From the NCBI GenBank assembly GCA_943736015.1, contig OX031065.1, forward strand, positions 25,124,427 through 25,188,426: a DNA stretch of 64,000 nucleotides. Direction: 5' to 3'. The notes under the pieces are model-generated. The model searched no databases. It saw nothing but the letters and a program-made list of their open reading frames with translations, and was not told the origin of the DNA. A program made the translations under genes and the position numbers. Positions 1-10,974 of the stretch are shown here, one piece after another; positions within the stretch are counted from its first letter, which is position 1, and every line of letters begins with the position of its first letter. The stretch comes from Tridacna crocea. Lineage: Eukaryota > Mollusca > Bivalvia > Cardiida > Cardiidae.

Positions 1-1850
1 AGCTCACCTGAGCACGAAGTGCTCTGAGTGGGCTATTGTGATGGTGCTGTGTCCGTCGTCTGTCTTCAAATTTTACCTTATGTATGCTCCAGAGGCCACA
101 TTTGTCTGATACTCATGAAACTTCGTCAGAATGTTTGCCTTGATGAAATCTCAGACGAGTTCGAAATCTGGTCATGTCGGGTCAAAATTGGGTCACTAGG
201 TCAAATCTTAGAAAAACCTTGTGTAAGCTCTAGAGGCCATATTTTCAGTCCGATACTCATGAAAGTTAGTCAGAATGTTTGCCTCAATGATATCTTGGAC
301 AAGTTTGAAAATGGGTCATATTGGGTCAAAAACTTGGTCACTAGGTCAAATCTTAAAAAAACCTTGTGTAAGCTCTAGATGCCACATTTTAGTTCAAAAC
401 TCCTGAAAGTTGGTAAGAATGTTTGTCTTGATAATATCTTGTACAAGTCTGAAAATGGGTCATGTCAGGTCAAAAACTAGGTCACAAGGTCAAATCTTAG
501 AAACACCTTGTGTATGCTCTAGAGGCCACATTTTCAGTTCAATATTCATGAAATTTGGTCAGAATGTTTGCCTTGATAAAATGTCGGAGGAATTTGAAAA
601 TGGGTTATGTAGGGTCAAAAACTAGGTCACTGGGTCAAATCTTGGAAAAAACCTTGTGTACCCGCTAGAGGCAACATTTTCAGTCCGATACTCATGAAAG
701 TTAATAAGAATGTTTGCCTCGATGATTATCTTGTATGAGTTTGAAAATGAGTCATGTCAGGTCAAAAACTAGGTCAAATCTTAGAATAACCTTGGGTAAG
801 CTCTAGAGGCCACATTTTCAGTCCGATACTCATGAAAGTTGGTCAGAATGTTTGCCTCAATGATATCTCATACAAGTTTGAAAATTGGTGATGTTGGATC
901 AAGAACTTGGTCACAAGGTCAAATCTTTAAAAAAAACCTTGTGTAAGCTCTAGATGCCACATTCTCAGTCCAAAACTCTTGAAGGTTGGTCAGAATGTTT
1001 GTCTTGATGATATCTTGGATGAGTTTGAAAATGGGTCATGTTGGGTCAAAAACTAGGTCACCAGGTCAAATGTTAGAAAAACCTTTTGTACACTTGAGGG
1101 GCCACATTTTCAGTCCAAAACTCTTGTAAGTTGGTCAGAATGCTTGTATTGATGATATCTGGGACAATTTTGAAAATGGGTCATGTTTGGTCAAAAACTA
1201 GGTTATCAGGTCATATCTTAGAAAAACATTGTATACGCTCCGGATGCCACATTTTCAGTCAAACACTCCTTAAAATTGGTCAGAATGTTTGCCTTGATAA
1301 TATCTTGGATGAGTTTGAAAATGGGTCATGTTGGGTCAAAAACTAGGTCAATAGGTCAAATGTTATTAAAACCTTGTGTATGCTCTGGAAGACACATTTT
1401 CAGTCTGATATTCCTGAAACATGTTCATAATATTTGTCTTGGTGATACCTTGAATGATTTTGTAAATGGGTCATGTGGAGTCAAAAACTAGGTTACTGGG
1501 TCAAATATTAGAAAAACCTTGTGTACACTCTAGAGGCCACATTTTTGCCTGATACTCTTCAAACTTGGTCAGAATGTTTATTTTGGTGATGTCTCAAAAG
1601 AGTTTGATAATGAGTAACTGGGGGGTCCCAAACTAGGGCACTTGGTCAAATCTTAGAAAAAACCTTTTGTACGCTGTAGAGGCCACATTTTCTGTCCAAT
1701 ACTCATGAAACTTGGTCAGAATGTTTGTCTTATTGATATCTTAAAAGTGTTCGATATTGGGTAATGTCTGATAAAAAACTAGGTCACTGGGAAAATAGAT
1801 TGAATATGGTTCATGTTTGGTCAATAGACTCAGGTGAGCGATTTCAGGGC
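1..1850 (+). mobile_element. Satellite-bearing non-autonomous element S1 (145-bp monomers)
   Basis: The left end, at the window edge, is AGCTCACCTGAGCACGAAGT followed by GCTC, a hairpin-forming start. The right end near 1829-1875 reads CTCAGGTGAGC, then a short palindrome GGGCCATCATGGCCC and TCTTG. The two ends are inverted relative to each other. Between them are about 12 imperfect tandem copies of a 145-bp monomer, recognised by GGCCACATTTTCAGTC, TTGGTCAGAATGTTTGCCT and AAAAACTAGGTCA. Short ORFs here are repeat shadows. The architecture (terminal inverted motifs, 3' hairpin, central satellite) matches what is known of bivalve pearl/Helentron-type (HINE) elements; that family call is inferred. 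The left flank lies outside the window. Confidence 0.75.
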
Positions 1851-1879
1851 CATCATGGCCCTCTTGGTCTTGTTTAATC

Positions 1880-2600
1880 ATTGAAGTCAAAATTTTTTTG
1901 TCATATTTTCATAAAAATTAAACAGTTTTGTGATACCATCAATAGTCTAAACCCTATTGATTTTGAAACAAATGTCCCAATTAGGGAAAAGTTGTCATAA
2001 AAAGTTGCAAATGCACAATTCTTGTTGATGGGATGAGATCCACTTGTTGTGGCTGGATTTTTGTTATATCTGCACAGTTGTTTTATATCATCATAAGCTT
2101 GCATCCTATTGAGTTTGATAATATCCTGATGATACAAAAGGGTAAGTTGGCCATTTGAAGTAGTACATTAATTTTGCTTTTCTTGTTTTCACAATAAAGT
2201 CTGCCTTTGTGATCAGATTTTTGTCAAACTTGCACAGATCAATTGTAATATCATTAGCTTTAGCTCTATTGATTTTGAAAAGAAATTAGACAATTAGGAA
2301 GGGAAAAGTAGCCGGTTAAAAGTTTAACATTTTTCTTTCTTGCTTACACAGTTTGAGACTACATTATTTTGTTGTCAGATTTTCTTCAAACTTGCAGAGG
2401 TTATTTTTATCATCAACCCAGACACCATTAGGAAAAGTAGATATTTTGTTGCATTTCTTTTGTACTGCATCAAGTAGGAAATTTTGATCCAGTTGTTGTT
2501 AAATTTGCCAAGATCACTAGTCTTGTATAATCATCAAGGGATTTTACACTTTTGAAAGTGAATTGAAAGTGAAGAAAATCTAGCATCATTTAAGGTAAAG
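1880..2600 (+). repeat. Degenerate tandem repeat, about 155-bp units
   Basis: Four to five diverged units share CAGATTTTTGTCAAACTTGC, then CACAGATC, a CTATTGATTTTGAAA block and a TTAGGGAAAAGT block. Clear units begin near 1905, 2050, 2212, 2375 and 2485. Related single units are visible near 6580-6745 and 25670-25870. There is no coding potential. I do not recognise the family; the strong divergence suggests it is old. Confidence 0.5.
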
Positions 2601-2876
2601 CAGTCATTTGATGACTAAGTCTTGTTCATTCAACAAAGTCCACATTGTTGATTCATGTAAAATGCATGGAATCCAAAATTTTTATCATAATGAGCAGTAA
2701 TCTGACAAGTACTGAATCTTTGTCAGATTTCCAAACAAGTGGTTTCACCAAATTCTTCTTTGATTATTTCACTAATTGTTCAATTCTTCATGCATACTTG
2801 TTATGCTGTATTAGTGGATTCAAGTCCTATTATAGGCACCACCATGTTTTGTCGGTGTGTTTGTCTTTTTCCTTCT
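2601..2876. other. AT-rich spacer, no gene seen
   Basis: Only short ORFs without recognisable protein character are present. A remnant 'ATTATAGGCACCACCATG' text occurs near 2829. I can support no feature here. Confidence 0.5.
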
Positions 2877-3066
2877 AACATGAATGATTGTATGCTAGAA
2901 AATACCAGTAAGCAAACTTACAGCCAGTAGAGCAATTCAGGCCATCAAGGGTCTCTAGTTTCTTAATTTCCTAACACCAATGATTGTATGCTAGAAAAAA
3001 CTAGTAAGCAAACTTACTGCCAGCAGAGCAATTCAGGCCCTCAAGGTTCTCTAGTTTCATAAACTC
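2877..3066 (+). repeat. Two-copy tandem duplication, about 96 bp
   Basis: Two adjacent copies (2877-2970 and 2971-3066) share AATGATTGTATGCTAGAAAA, AGTAAGCAAACTTAC, AGCAATTCAGGCC and TCTCTAGTTTC. They differ at only a few positions, so the duplication is fairly recent. It is non-coding. Confidence 0.8.
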
Positions 3067-3641
3067 CCATACTTCGGATTTTTAAATGAAAAATTATTCT
3101 ATAAAGGGTTAACTCTCAACCAAATGAAAAAAAAAAAAAGACTTTTTCACAGACAAATTGAAATTTTATGGATTTTTATTTGCAATGTTATCCACCATTT
3201 TCTTTTCTCACAGTTTTTCAAAGCTTTATTCAGTGAAGGGTTGAGAGGAAGGAGGTCAAACTTATACCAGTATCCCCACATATATTTTTGACCACTCTGA
3301 TTTTTATGCTGCCACAGAAATCCAGAATAAGTTTGTATCTATTTTACCTGAAATGAAGACAATTATAAATACAAATACATGTAGGCAAATGGAAAAATTA
3401 CTCACCTAGAAGAGTTTCATTTTATAATGGCAGAGACTGCCAATGGAAACTTTACTCTATAGTCAAATATGATTGCTTGTAGTCAATGCATTTGTCTACA
3501 CTTAGTTACATAAATTGCTTGTCTTTGGAAATAAATGGGCAAAATGAAAGTAGTGTTTAAACTCGGAGGTAAATTATAAAGAGTAATTCTTATTCAGGAC
3601 AAAAACTAATATGATTCTGGTGCTGAAATTGCAAAAAACTT
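3067..3641. other. Non-coding AT-rich stretch
   Basis: A poly-A run lies at about 3127-3139. I see no ORF of note, no repeat with a partner in the window and no RNA gene. Confidence 0.5.
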
Positions 3642-4013
3642 GGTCCAGTTTCACAAAAAACCTAAACTCTTATTTTGCACTGGTCCATTAACAGACTCAG
3701 TGTCTGACTTAAGTTGACTTGGTAATTTCAGTCTAATTTCATTAACATTTGCAGTCTTTAGTAACATTCTCCAATCCCAAGTTGACTCAAATGTTTCAGA
3801 CTCAGCTAGTCAAAATAATTGACCTTAGTCATTTTAGCAGACTTGATTCCATTATTTTGCTGAAATAAGTGAAAAATGTTGTGCCAACTTTTAATATTTC
3901 TAAAGTCCATTGATATGAGGAAAATGGGTCTCAACTCTCAAGTAACAGACTTAATATAAGCTGGAAATGGACTCCTTCAATAGAGACTTGAGTTTTTGTG
4001 TGAAACGGGGCCC
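3642..4013. mobile_element. MITE with 25-30 bp terminal inverted repeats
   Basis: The left end GGTCCAGTTTCACAAAAAAC is the imperfect inverse of the right end, whose reverse complement starts GGGCCCCGTTTCACACAAAA; both continue into an AACT(C)...GTC block. Total length is about 372 bp and no ORF is present. I could not fix a target-site duplication, because a second GTTTCATGCAAAAACT-like end abuts at 4013-4035. The superfamily is uncertain. Confidence 0.6.
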
Positions 4014-4254
4014 AGTTTCATGCAAAAACTAAGGTTTCTTTTTGCACTCAAATCAGGTAACTTGTAGTCCAGCTTAGGTTGAGTTTATTTGTCATATGTC
4101 ATCCTCTTGTTTATATAAAACTTGACAGTGTCATGAAAAAATACGAAATGACATTTCATTTTCTTTTAAACACCGCTGAAGTCGAACTAGCGAGTTGTTT
4201 TTTCTATTCTAAAATCCAAAGGAGGAATTTCGTGTTATGGACAGAAAGTTGAAA

Positions 4255-4507
4255 TAGACTGTCACCAATGATTGATCAAGGCAATCCAGAAAGGTTGTTG
4301 ACCTATAAAGGTGCAAATATTTATAGAAAAGTAATCCCAGCATGGTTTATTTGTCTCTATTCAATGCAGATAATTGTAGAGAATTCATTGGAGGGTCTAA
4401 AAACTGAAATAGGAAATAGACATGGTTTGTTTCTATATCACGAATTTCAACAAAATTGTAAGGATTTAATTGCATATTCCCTTTCCAACAATTTTAATTT
4501 TATATAA
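4255..4507 (+). other. Exon-like patch, copy a (LSPM-DQG motif)
   Basis: The plus frame from the CTG near 4262 reads LSPMIDQGNPERLLTYKGAN and stays open to a stop at 4505-4507. The same peptide pattern (LSPM-DQG--E-L--Y-GA) recurs at 5008-5075 and 35189-35250. The conserved core is only about 62 bp and the downstream tail is low-complexity in character. It could be a duplicated exon of an unrecognised gene, or a repeat that happens to be open. No domain is assigned. Confidence 0.3.
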
Positions 4508-4867
4508 CAATCTTAAATCTTAACAAAAAGAAGAAAAAGAAAAAAGAATTTCGTTAAAAATAGAAACGAACACAGCGGAAAAAATCACGTGACCTTAAAA
4601 CGCGGGAAGAAGGTCGTGTGACTTACATAAATTACAAGGACGGATGAATACGGAATCCTGTTTTTGCCATCCACTTTGATGAATGTGTATTTACAACTGA
4701 ACAGATTTCAACTACCCGTTTATTGTCTTGCTTGTTTCTTTACATGTACCTAGATTATATTTAACGTAAAAGCATAAAAAGTATTAGAAAAAAATGATGT
4801 CGACCTCTCCTGGCTTCTTTTTTAAAGAAGCCACTTGTTACAACAGCTCTTATCTTTATCCATAGAT

Positions 4868-5600
4868 TTTTGGGAGGGTAAGATTTCCATCAGAATAAGT
4901 CATGGTTTGTACATTTACAGTTCACAAGATATTTTATACAAGCTAGACTAGTACTGGCTAAAGTCCAGGATAATGGCAGATTTGCAACTGTCCATAGATG
5001 GGGTGAGGATGCTGTCACCAATGACGGACCAAGGCAAACTAGAAAAGTTGTCGGTCTATTCAGGGGCAGCTGTGTTCAAGTGTACAGTCTATCTTACTCG
5101 TGTGAAGTATTTCTTCAAAATGAAGGAATGGAAAATAATGAACAAGTAAATCACCTACAGGGCAGAACTTTTTTACAGTCCACATCAGTGGACCTTTTTC
5201 ACTTTCTAATCAAAGATGGTGATTTAAATATATTTAACATTTGCAGAGATCAAGACTAGACTGCAAAAATTGTGTAAAGACCAGTACTAGGATAGTTATA
5301 ACTGAAAATATTTTTCAGGGGAATTTTTTCCTGGACCCTGAAAAGTAATGAGCTTGTGTGACAAATCTTGCCTTAAACTGTCCTTACCAGGACTTAAAAT
5401 GATGTAACTCAAACTCTTCCTTAACTGTATGGATAGAACCTAGACTGTTACCAGTATTAGAGTAGCTGACATTAGCCCTTGTTATAACCTAATAATCATA
5501 GAGATAATTTTCAGGCCTACCAAATTCAAAATACATCTTGCATGAAGAATTTTTCCTGGATCCAAATCAGTATATGGCTTGCATATTTTACTTGCCATTG
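4868..5600 (+). repeat. Diverged duplicated segment, copy 1 (partner 35042-35700)
   Basis: It shares TTTTTGGGA(G/A)GGTAAGATT, AAGATATTTTATACAAGCTA, a conserved ATGCTGTCACCAATGACGGA core, and later TGGACCC...CAGTAATTAGCTTG-like text with the second copy about 30 kb downstream. Homology is patchy outside the core. It may be a dispersed repeat or a duplicated gene fragment. Confidence 0.55.
4974..5147 (+). other. Exon-like ORF, copy b (MADLQLSIDGVR...)
   Basis: An open frame starting at ATG near 4974 reads MADLQLSIDGVRMLSPMTDQ and then GKLEKLSVYSGAAVFK, with a stop near 5145. Compared with the 35.2-kb copy, the core differs mostly at third codon positions plus one V/I change, which is what selection on protein would leave. 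However, the 12 residues upstream are not conserved in that copy, which has an in-frame TGA. 'LSIDGVRML' loosely recalls a PTB-domain strand, but I do not claim that family. Exon boundaries are unresolved. Confidence 0.3.
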
Positions 5601-6135
5601 CACTTACTGTTTGGATTCTAACCCTCAAATAATTTCTCTTTAAACTGGCTGTGACATTAATGTACTAGGTGCTTTGATATCTCTGATATGAGAAAATAAA
5701 ACTTGAGGGGATTATTTTTTTTTTTTACATATCTGTCCCAGAAAGATCAATAATCATTCTGGTTTGTTTTGGTCCAACTTTAGAGGCAGTATATCTCTTC
5801 TTTTGTGCTGTGAAACCGAAAATCTTGGTCTTTTCACTTAAGACATAAGACTTCCACTATTTTGTCTCCAGTTGAGTAATCAACACTGCACCTTTTTTTA
5901 ATGGAATTTCCTTGATCCTAAACAGAGCAAATAAAAAGTTTGGGAAGGTTTTATGAAATTGATAAAAAAAAATTCTACCTTTTTTTTCCTGTTTACAACC
6001 AGCTTTTAAGACTTTTTAAGACTTTACAAACCCACCTTTCCTCCCACACTCGGCTCGGCAAATTTCTTAATTAGGATTCATTTCTCTCTCAGAACTGATT
6101 ATTGTTTCAAAGATTATTATGTGGGAAAGCAGCCA
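5601..6135. other. Non-coding stretch
   Basis: AT-rich with a poly-T run at about 5717-5725. No recognisable gene or repeat partner is visible. Confidence 0.45.
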
Positions 6136-6412
6136 GTGGCTTGGAAAGAAGATTTTGTGGAGTACTGGTGAAAGATATAACTGAAAAAATGTAGAAAAAT
6201 GGCATCAAATACCACCCAGTCGTAAGAGTTTATTTATAAAATTCATTTTGCGGTATTATTGCACTTTATTGAAGTGGCTTGGAAAGAAGATTTTGTGGGG
6301 TACTGGTAAAAGATATAACTGAAAAAATGTAGAAAAACGGCATCAAATACCACCCAGTCGTAAGAGTTTATTTATAAAATTCATTTACCGGTATTATTGC
6401 ACTTTATTGAAG
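6136..6412 (+). repeat. Two-copy tandem duplication, 138-bp period
   Basis: The copies at 6136-6273 and 6274-6412 are almost identical. Each begins GTGGCTTGGAAAGAAGATTT and ends GCACTTTATTGAAGT, and only a handful of bases differ. It is recent and non-coding. Confidence 0.95.
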
Positions 6413-6749
6413 TTATTTTCGAATTTCTGTTTAGGGAGTAAATAGGAGAAAATTCAAGTAGTGAACTGTTGAGCTCTACAGGCCTGAGGCCAGAAGAGCC
6501 AGTGCCAAGGCAAGTTTCTGTCATCTATCCATCCATCTGTCCATTCACATACAATATATTTGTGATGTAGTCCACATTTGTAGTCTGATCTTTTTAGAAG
6601 TTATGCACATGATTCATTATTAATCAATAGTGTGAAACCCTTTGAACTTTAAGAAAATCCAACAAGTAGGGAGAGTTTGATTTGTACATAATAAGGTTTA
6701 CATTTTTTTTTAAATCTGATATTTCTGCAACTTGCACAGATTATATGTA
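6413..6749. other. Non-coding, with one degenerate 155-bp-family unit
   Basis: Contains a CTATCCATCCATCTGTCC pyrimidine tract (6525-6542) and a diverged unit of the repeat also seen at 1880-2600. No gene. Confidence 0.4.
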
Positions 6750-6930
6750 TTAACTCTTTACCAAACAACATGATTTTAGACACAACCAGATTGAAAGGAT
6801 TTGTAGAAAGCAAGTTGAGCATGGCTCAAATAGTGAAAATTGTCTTTGAAATTGGTACAAAATGTTGTGAAAATGTTTTACCTGCATTTTCCCTTTTTTT
6901 CCTCAATATTTCAAAGCTGCTGTATTTGCC
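6750..6930 (+). mobile_element. TTAA hairpin MITE M1, degraded
   Basis: Starts TTAACTCTTTACCAAACAAC and continues with the ATTGAAAG.ATTTG and GAAAATG..TTACC.GCATTTTC core of this family. The right terminus is not recognisable. Family architecture is given under the 57918-58146 copy. Confidence 0.6.
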
Positions 6931-6990
6931 GACTGATTCATGTGTACAAAACAATGTCCAAATTATTTGTGGCACTTTTTTTTAAAGCTT

Positions 6991-8304
6991 GATTCTATTG
7001 TGTATTAAAGTGATTAATAAAGCCCTGTTTAATTTTGACTGATTTCGAAAGATTTGAGGATTTTCCTTGATAAGTGCCCTATTTGTCCCTTGCAAGATCT
7101 GTATTAAGCTGTTTTTATTCTACGACTCTTACTGGCATGCATTCAGGCCCAGTGCAAACCTTTTTTTTTTAGTTTGGTATTAGTGACTAATGGATGTTAG
7201 AAAATGACAGAAATTTCCTGGAATATGGCTTGAAGCTGATGATACTGTAGGTAAATTTAGCATAAATTTAACTGCCTCTATCACTATATTGGTCATTAAT
7301 TGCTGGTAGAGGAATTTAGGCCCTCATGGACCTGTTGTTCCATTTGTTGAACAGTATTTTTATGTATAAGTCTCTCTACATTTAAGGCATAACATAATAC
7401 AAGTTTGGTCTTCATTTCTTTACCAATGTACAAGTTATGTAGTTGGAATTTTCCAAAGTGGGGGGGGGGGGGGGTTAGTGGTATGAGTTTGAGCCTTGAA
7501 AGTGCCTGCCAAATAAGAAAAGGACAATTAAAATCAATAGAACAGACATAGATTGTGTAATTTAAAGGTTGATTTCACCAGAACACCGAACAAACCGTCG
7601 GGCATTGCACATCACAGATGACACTGCATGCTCTGTGCAGTCTGAACTTGATCTACCATATCTGCAAAATGAACTTAAAGTTGTACTTGGCTCATGATTT
7701 TTAGTAATAGTCTCTTTTATGCAATTCAAGAAAGGACACATAACATAAATTAAGAATCTACTTTAAGTGAGATCAACCCAGTCTCATGTTAAAGCCCCAC
7801 TCTCACAATCATCAGTTTTTCTTGGGTTCTTTTTCCTTCAAGTGAAGTGTAGCTGGTTATCAGAGGGTGTTTTCACCCTAGGAATGGGTTAACATTCTCA
7901 TACACCTGATGTTTCCCTGGTTTTATCCTGGAAAAGAAGCTGTATTGTGTGCTGTGACCACAGACTGTTGAGGTAACGCTCCGCTTTGGGATGGAATACC
8001 AACGGCTTGTCGTAAGTGACATTCTGAAGATTGCCAGAATTGTCCCATAACACCCCACTTGTGTGATAGTGACATGCCAATGTCATGCTGTCATCAACGG
8101 GTTACCAACACAGGGTATGTTCCTGGAGGTGATTGAACTTGCTTCCAAATCATCAAGGTTTATAATGATTTTGGCCCCAATATATAATGCAGTTTCAAGG
8201 CAACTCTCACAAGAATACCTCACAAAATATATTGTACATCAGAGATTATGCCACTTAGAATATTCTCTTTATGTGGCCTTGGTTTATCCTCTTTTACCTT
8301 TTTA
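6991..8304. other. Non-coding stretch of 1.3 kb
   Basis: Holds a 15-base G run at 7460-7474. Overlapping short minus-strand ORFs near 7873-8086 have no recognisable protein character. No repeat partner was found inside the window. Confidence 0.4.
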
Positions 8305-10057
8305 GCTCACCTGAGCATGAAGTGCTCAAGGTGAGCTCACCTGAGCATGGATTGCTCAAGGTGAGCTATTGTGATCGAACAATGTGTCATCCGTCTGTCT
8401 GTACGTCCGTTCACAATTACAAAAAAATCTTCTCCTAAATTAACAATCAGATTTCAATCAAACTTCACAGAAATAATCCCTAGGTGATGCACTTCCAAAA
8501 TACTTCAAAGATTTGAATTCCATGAAGAACTCTGGTTGCCATGGCAACCAAGTGAAAAAACTTTAAAAATCTTCTTGTCCAAAAGTGTAAGGGCTAGAGC
8601 TTTCATATTTGGCATGTAGTATCATCTAATGGCCCTCTACCAAAATACTTCAAATTATAGCTCTAGTCTTGAAATTGGCCCTTTGTTGTGGGTTCTCAGA
8701 TTTGACATAGAGATAAAGAAGAAAATCGTAGAAAATCTTCTTGCCTCAAACCGTAAGGGCTAGAGCTCTCATATTTGGCATGTAGCATCATCTAGTGGCC
8801 CTCTACTAAAATACTTCAAATTATCACCCTAGTGTGGAAATTGGCCCTATGTTGTGGGGTCTCGGATTTCACAAAGAGATAAAGAAGGAAATCTTAGAAA
8901 ATTTTCTTGTCCCAAACCGTAAGGGCTAGAGGTTTCATATTTGGCATGCAGCATCATCTAGTGGCCCTCTACCAAAGTACTTCAAATTATGGCCCTGGTG
9001 TGAAAATTAAATCTATGTTATTGGTCTTGGATTTCTCATAGAGACAAGGAAGGAAATCCTTAAAAACCCTCTTGTCCAAATGGTAATGGCCAGATCTTTC
9101 ATATTTGGCATGTAGCATCATCTAGTGGCTCTCTACCAAAATACTTCAAATTATGTCCCTGATGTAAAGAATTGGCCCTATGTTGTGGGTCTCGGATTTC
9201 ACATAGCCATAAAGAAGGAAATCTTTAAAAATCTCTTTGTCCCAAACGGTAACGGCCAGAGCTTTCATATTTGGCATGTAGCATCATCTAGTGGCCCTCT
9301 ACCAATATACCTCAAATTATAGCCCTAGTGTTGAAAATGGCCCTATGTTGTGGGTTCTCTGATTTCACATAGCGATAAAGAAGGAAATCTTAGAAAATCA
9401 TCTTCTCCCAAACCATAAGGGCTAGAGCTTTCATATTTGGTATGTAGCATCATCTAGTGGCCTTCTACCAAAATACTTCAAATTATGGTCCTGGTGTGAA
9501 AGTTAGCCCTATGTTGTTGGTCTCAGATTTCACATAGAGATAAAGAGGGAAATCTTTAAAAGTCTTCTTATGAGCACTCTTGAGACCACATTTCTTGCTA
9601 AGCTGAATTGAAAATTGGTTAGAATGTCTGTCTCAATAAAATCTCACATGAGTCTGCATTGAATGCTTGTTCGGAATATAACTTTGTCACCTCAAGTAAG
9701 AACTACTTCAAAATTAGTATGCATGTTTGTTGTGATATTACAGAGTACTGTGTTCAAGAACAATAACTCTACCCAGCATGGATTTTGAGTAATTCCACTT
9801 TGATCTTTATTTTAATGGTATTGTTTGCTTGTCCAGAGAGGAATTTTGAAGTCTCAAGTCAAATTGTTTGTTGCATTGCCTGCCCTTTGCAACTATTATA
9901 CCTTTTGTACAACTGGCGGTGGGATTGCATATCATGCGACAATTTGCAGCTCTTGTTTCATCATCATTAGCCCTTGAACCTCAGTATTTGGTAATTATAG
10001 TCTTTGTTGTAGACCATTGCTGCTTAGTACTCAGGTGAGCGATTTAGGACCATCATG
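8305..10057 (+). mobile_element. Satellite-bearing element S2 (about 167-bp monomers)
   Basis: It has the same termini as S1: TTTTTAGCTCACCTGAGCAT at the left, and CTCAGGTGAGCGATTTAGGA with the palindrome GGACCATCATGGTCC and TCTTG at the right. The 5' hairpin is duplicated in tandem (8305-8372). The interior is unrelated to S1: about six copies of a monomer near 167 bp with CATATTTGGCATGTAGCATC, ATCTAGTGGCCCTCTACC and ACTTCAAATTAT. A palindromic GGTTGCCATGGCAACC lies at 8534-8549. No transposase ORF is present, so it is non-autonomous. The pearl/HINE-type call is inferred. Confidence 0.75.
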
Positions 10058-10532
10058 GTCCTCTTGTAATCCTGTTTTAACAACCCTGAGACAAACTGTT
10101 TATGATTTCACAGTGGAAAAAGGAGAAACCAGCATTTTCTCAAATTTCCAACAATGTCTTCGGCCCAGTCAGTAAAAAATTCTACTTTTTGATACATTCA
10201 GGGCTTTAAGCTTGATCGCTGTTGTTTGTTCAAATTGTGCACAATTCTTTTAATGTGAAAAGTGCAGTCTGATCTTAAATCTATGCTATCTGTTGCTTCA
10301 TTCTAGTCCAAGATTAGACTAGAGATTATCTCCATTACACCCCCACAAGGAAGCTAACAGGGGTATACTGAAATTGCTATGATTGCCTGTCTGTCCATTT
10401 GTGGAATTTTAAAAAAACATGACATAAAGGTTTTCATTGTCATAGTTGAATTTCTAATTTTATTTCAGAGCTTTTTGGAAAAAGTCTGTAGGAAGAATGA
10501 CATTGACAATGTTTTGGTTTGATAATTTTTTC
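10058..10532. other. Non-coding stretch with a relic MITE core
   Basis: A fragment GGAAAAAGGAGAAACCAGCA near 10113 followed by TTTTCTC resembles the hairpin core of the TTAA MITE family. Otherwise nothing is recognised. Confidence 0.4.
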
Positions 10533-10733
10533 TCTGTCGTGGCCCTTAAATTTCATAGTTTCTAAGTCTGTTCCCATGCTAGGCCCCCGCCATTCGGGGC
10601 CTTAGAAATAGATGGCTGCCTTCGCCTCTGTGGCATATGGGTGGTAGAAGTCCTCAGAAACAGAGCAGACCGACGTGCAGTATCACCCTTCTCTACCAGC
10701 TCTTCTTTGGTAGAGTTGTCTGTCTGTCAGGGC
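10533..10733 (+). repeat. Dispersed repeat R1, copy 1
   Basis: About 200 bp shared with 25247-25455: GTGGCCCTTAAATTTCATAG, GGGGCCTTAGAAATAGATGG, CTGCCTTCGCCTCTGTGG, ATATGGGTGGTA and CCAGCTCTT...GGTAGA. It is short and dispersed without an ORF, so SINE-like is possible, but I found no clear pol III A box. Confidence 0.7.
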
Positions 10734-10740
10734 ACCTGTC

Positions 10741-10960
10741 TTAATCTTTAGCAAACGACAAAATTTTAGACTGGTCCAAATAGAAAGCGCTTGCAGATGA
10801 TAATACAAATGTAACTGAAAAATTGAAATTTTTTTCCGGCAGGGTAGAAAACATTGTGGGAAAAGGAGACAATGCTTTACCAGCATTTTCTCCTTTTCTC
10901 TCAATGTTTTCAATAGACTTCCATCTCAGGGTCTTAAAAGCCAGGGATTGTTTGGTAAAT
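10741..10960 (+). mobile_element. TTAA hairpin MITE M2
   Basis: Begins TTAATCTTTAGCAAACGACA, carries GACTGGTCCAAAT and GGTAGAAAACATTGTGGGAA with an imperfect central hairpin (about 10848-10912), and ends CAGGGATTGTTTGGTAAA. The right TTAA is lost. Overlapping ORFs on both strands are consequences of the inverted repeat. Confidence 0.75.
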
Positions 10961-10974
10961 GAAGTGGATGGGGG

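Noticed and set aside
28..1491. Repeated ORFs with CSRGHIFS/QNVCLD peptides, also on the minus strand at 22419-23351
   Set aside because: They are the 145-bp monomer read through; 145 is not a multiple of three, and the frames close after 1-2 monomers.
10533..10733. Dispersed repeat R1 as a confirmed SINE
   Set aside because: Only two copies in the window, no clear A/B boxes and no simple tail, so it is kept as a plain repeat.
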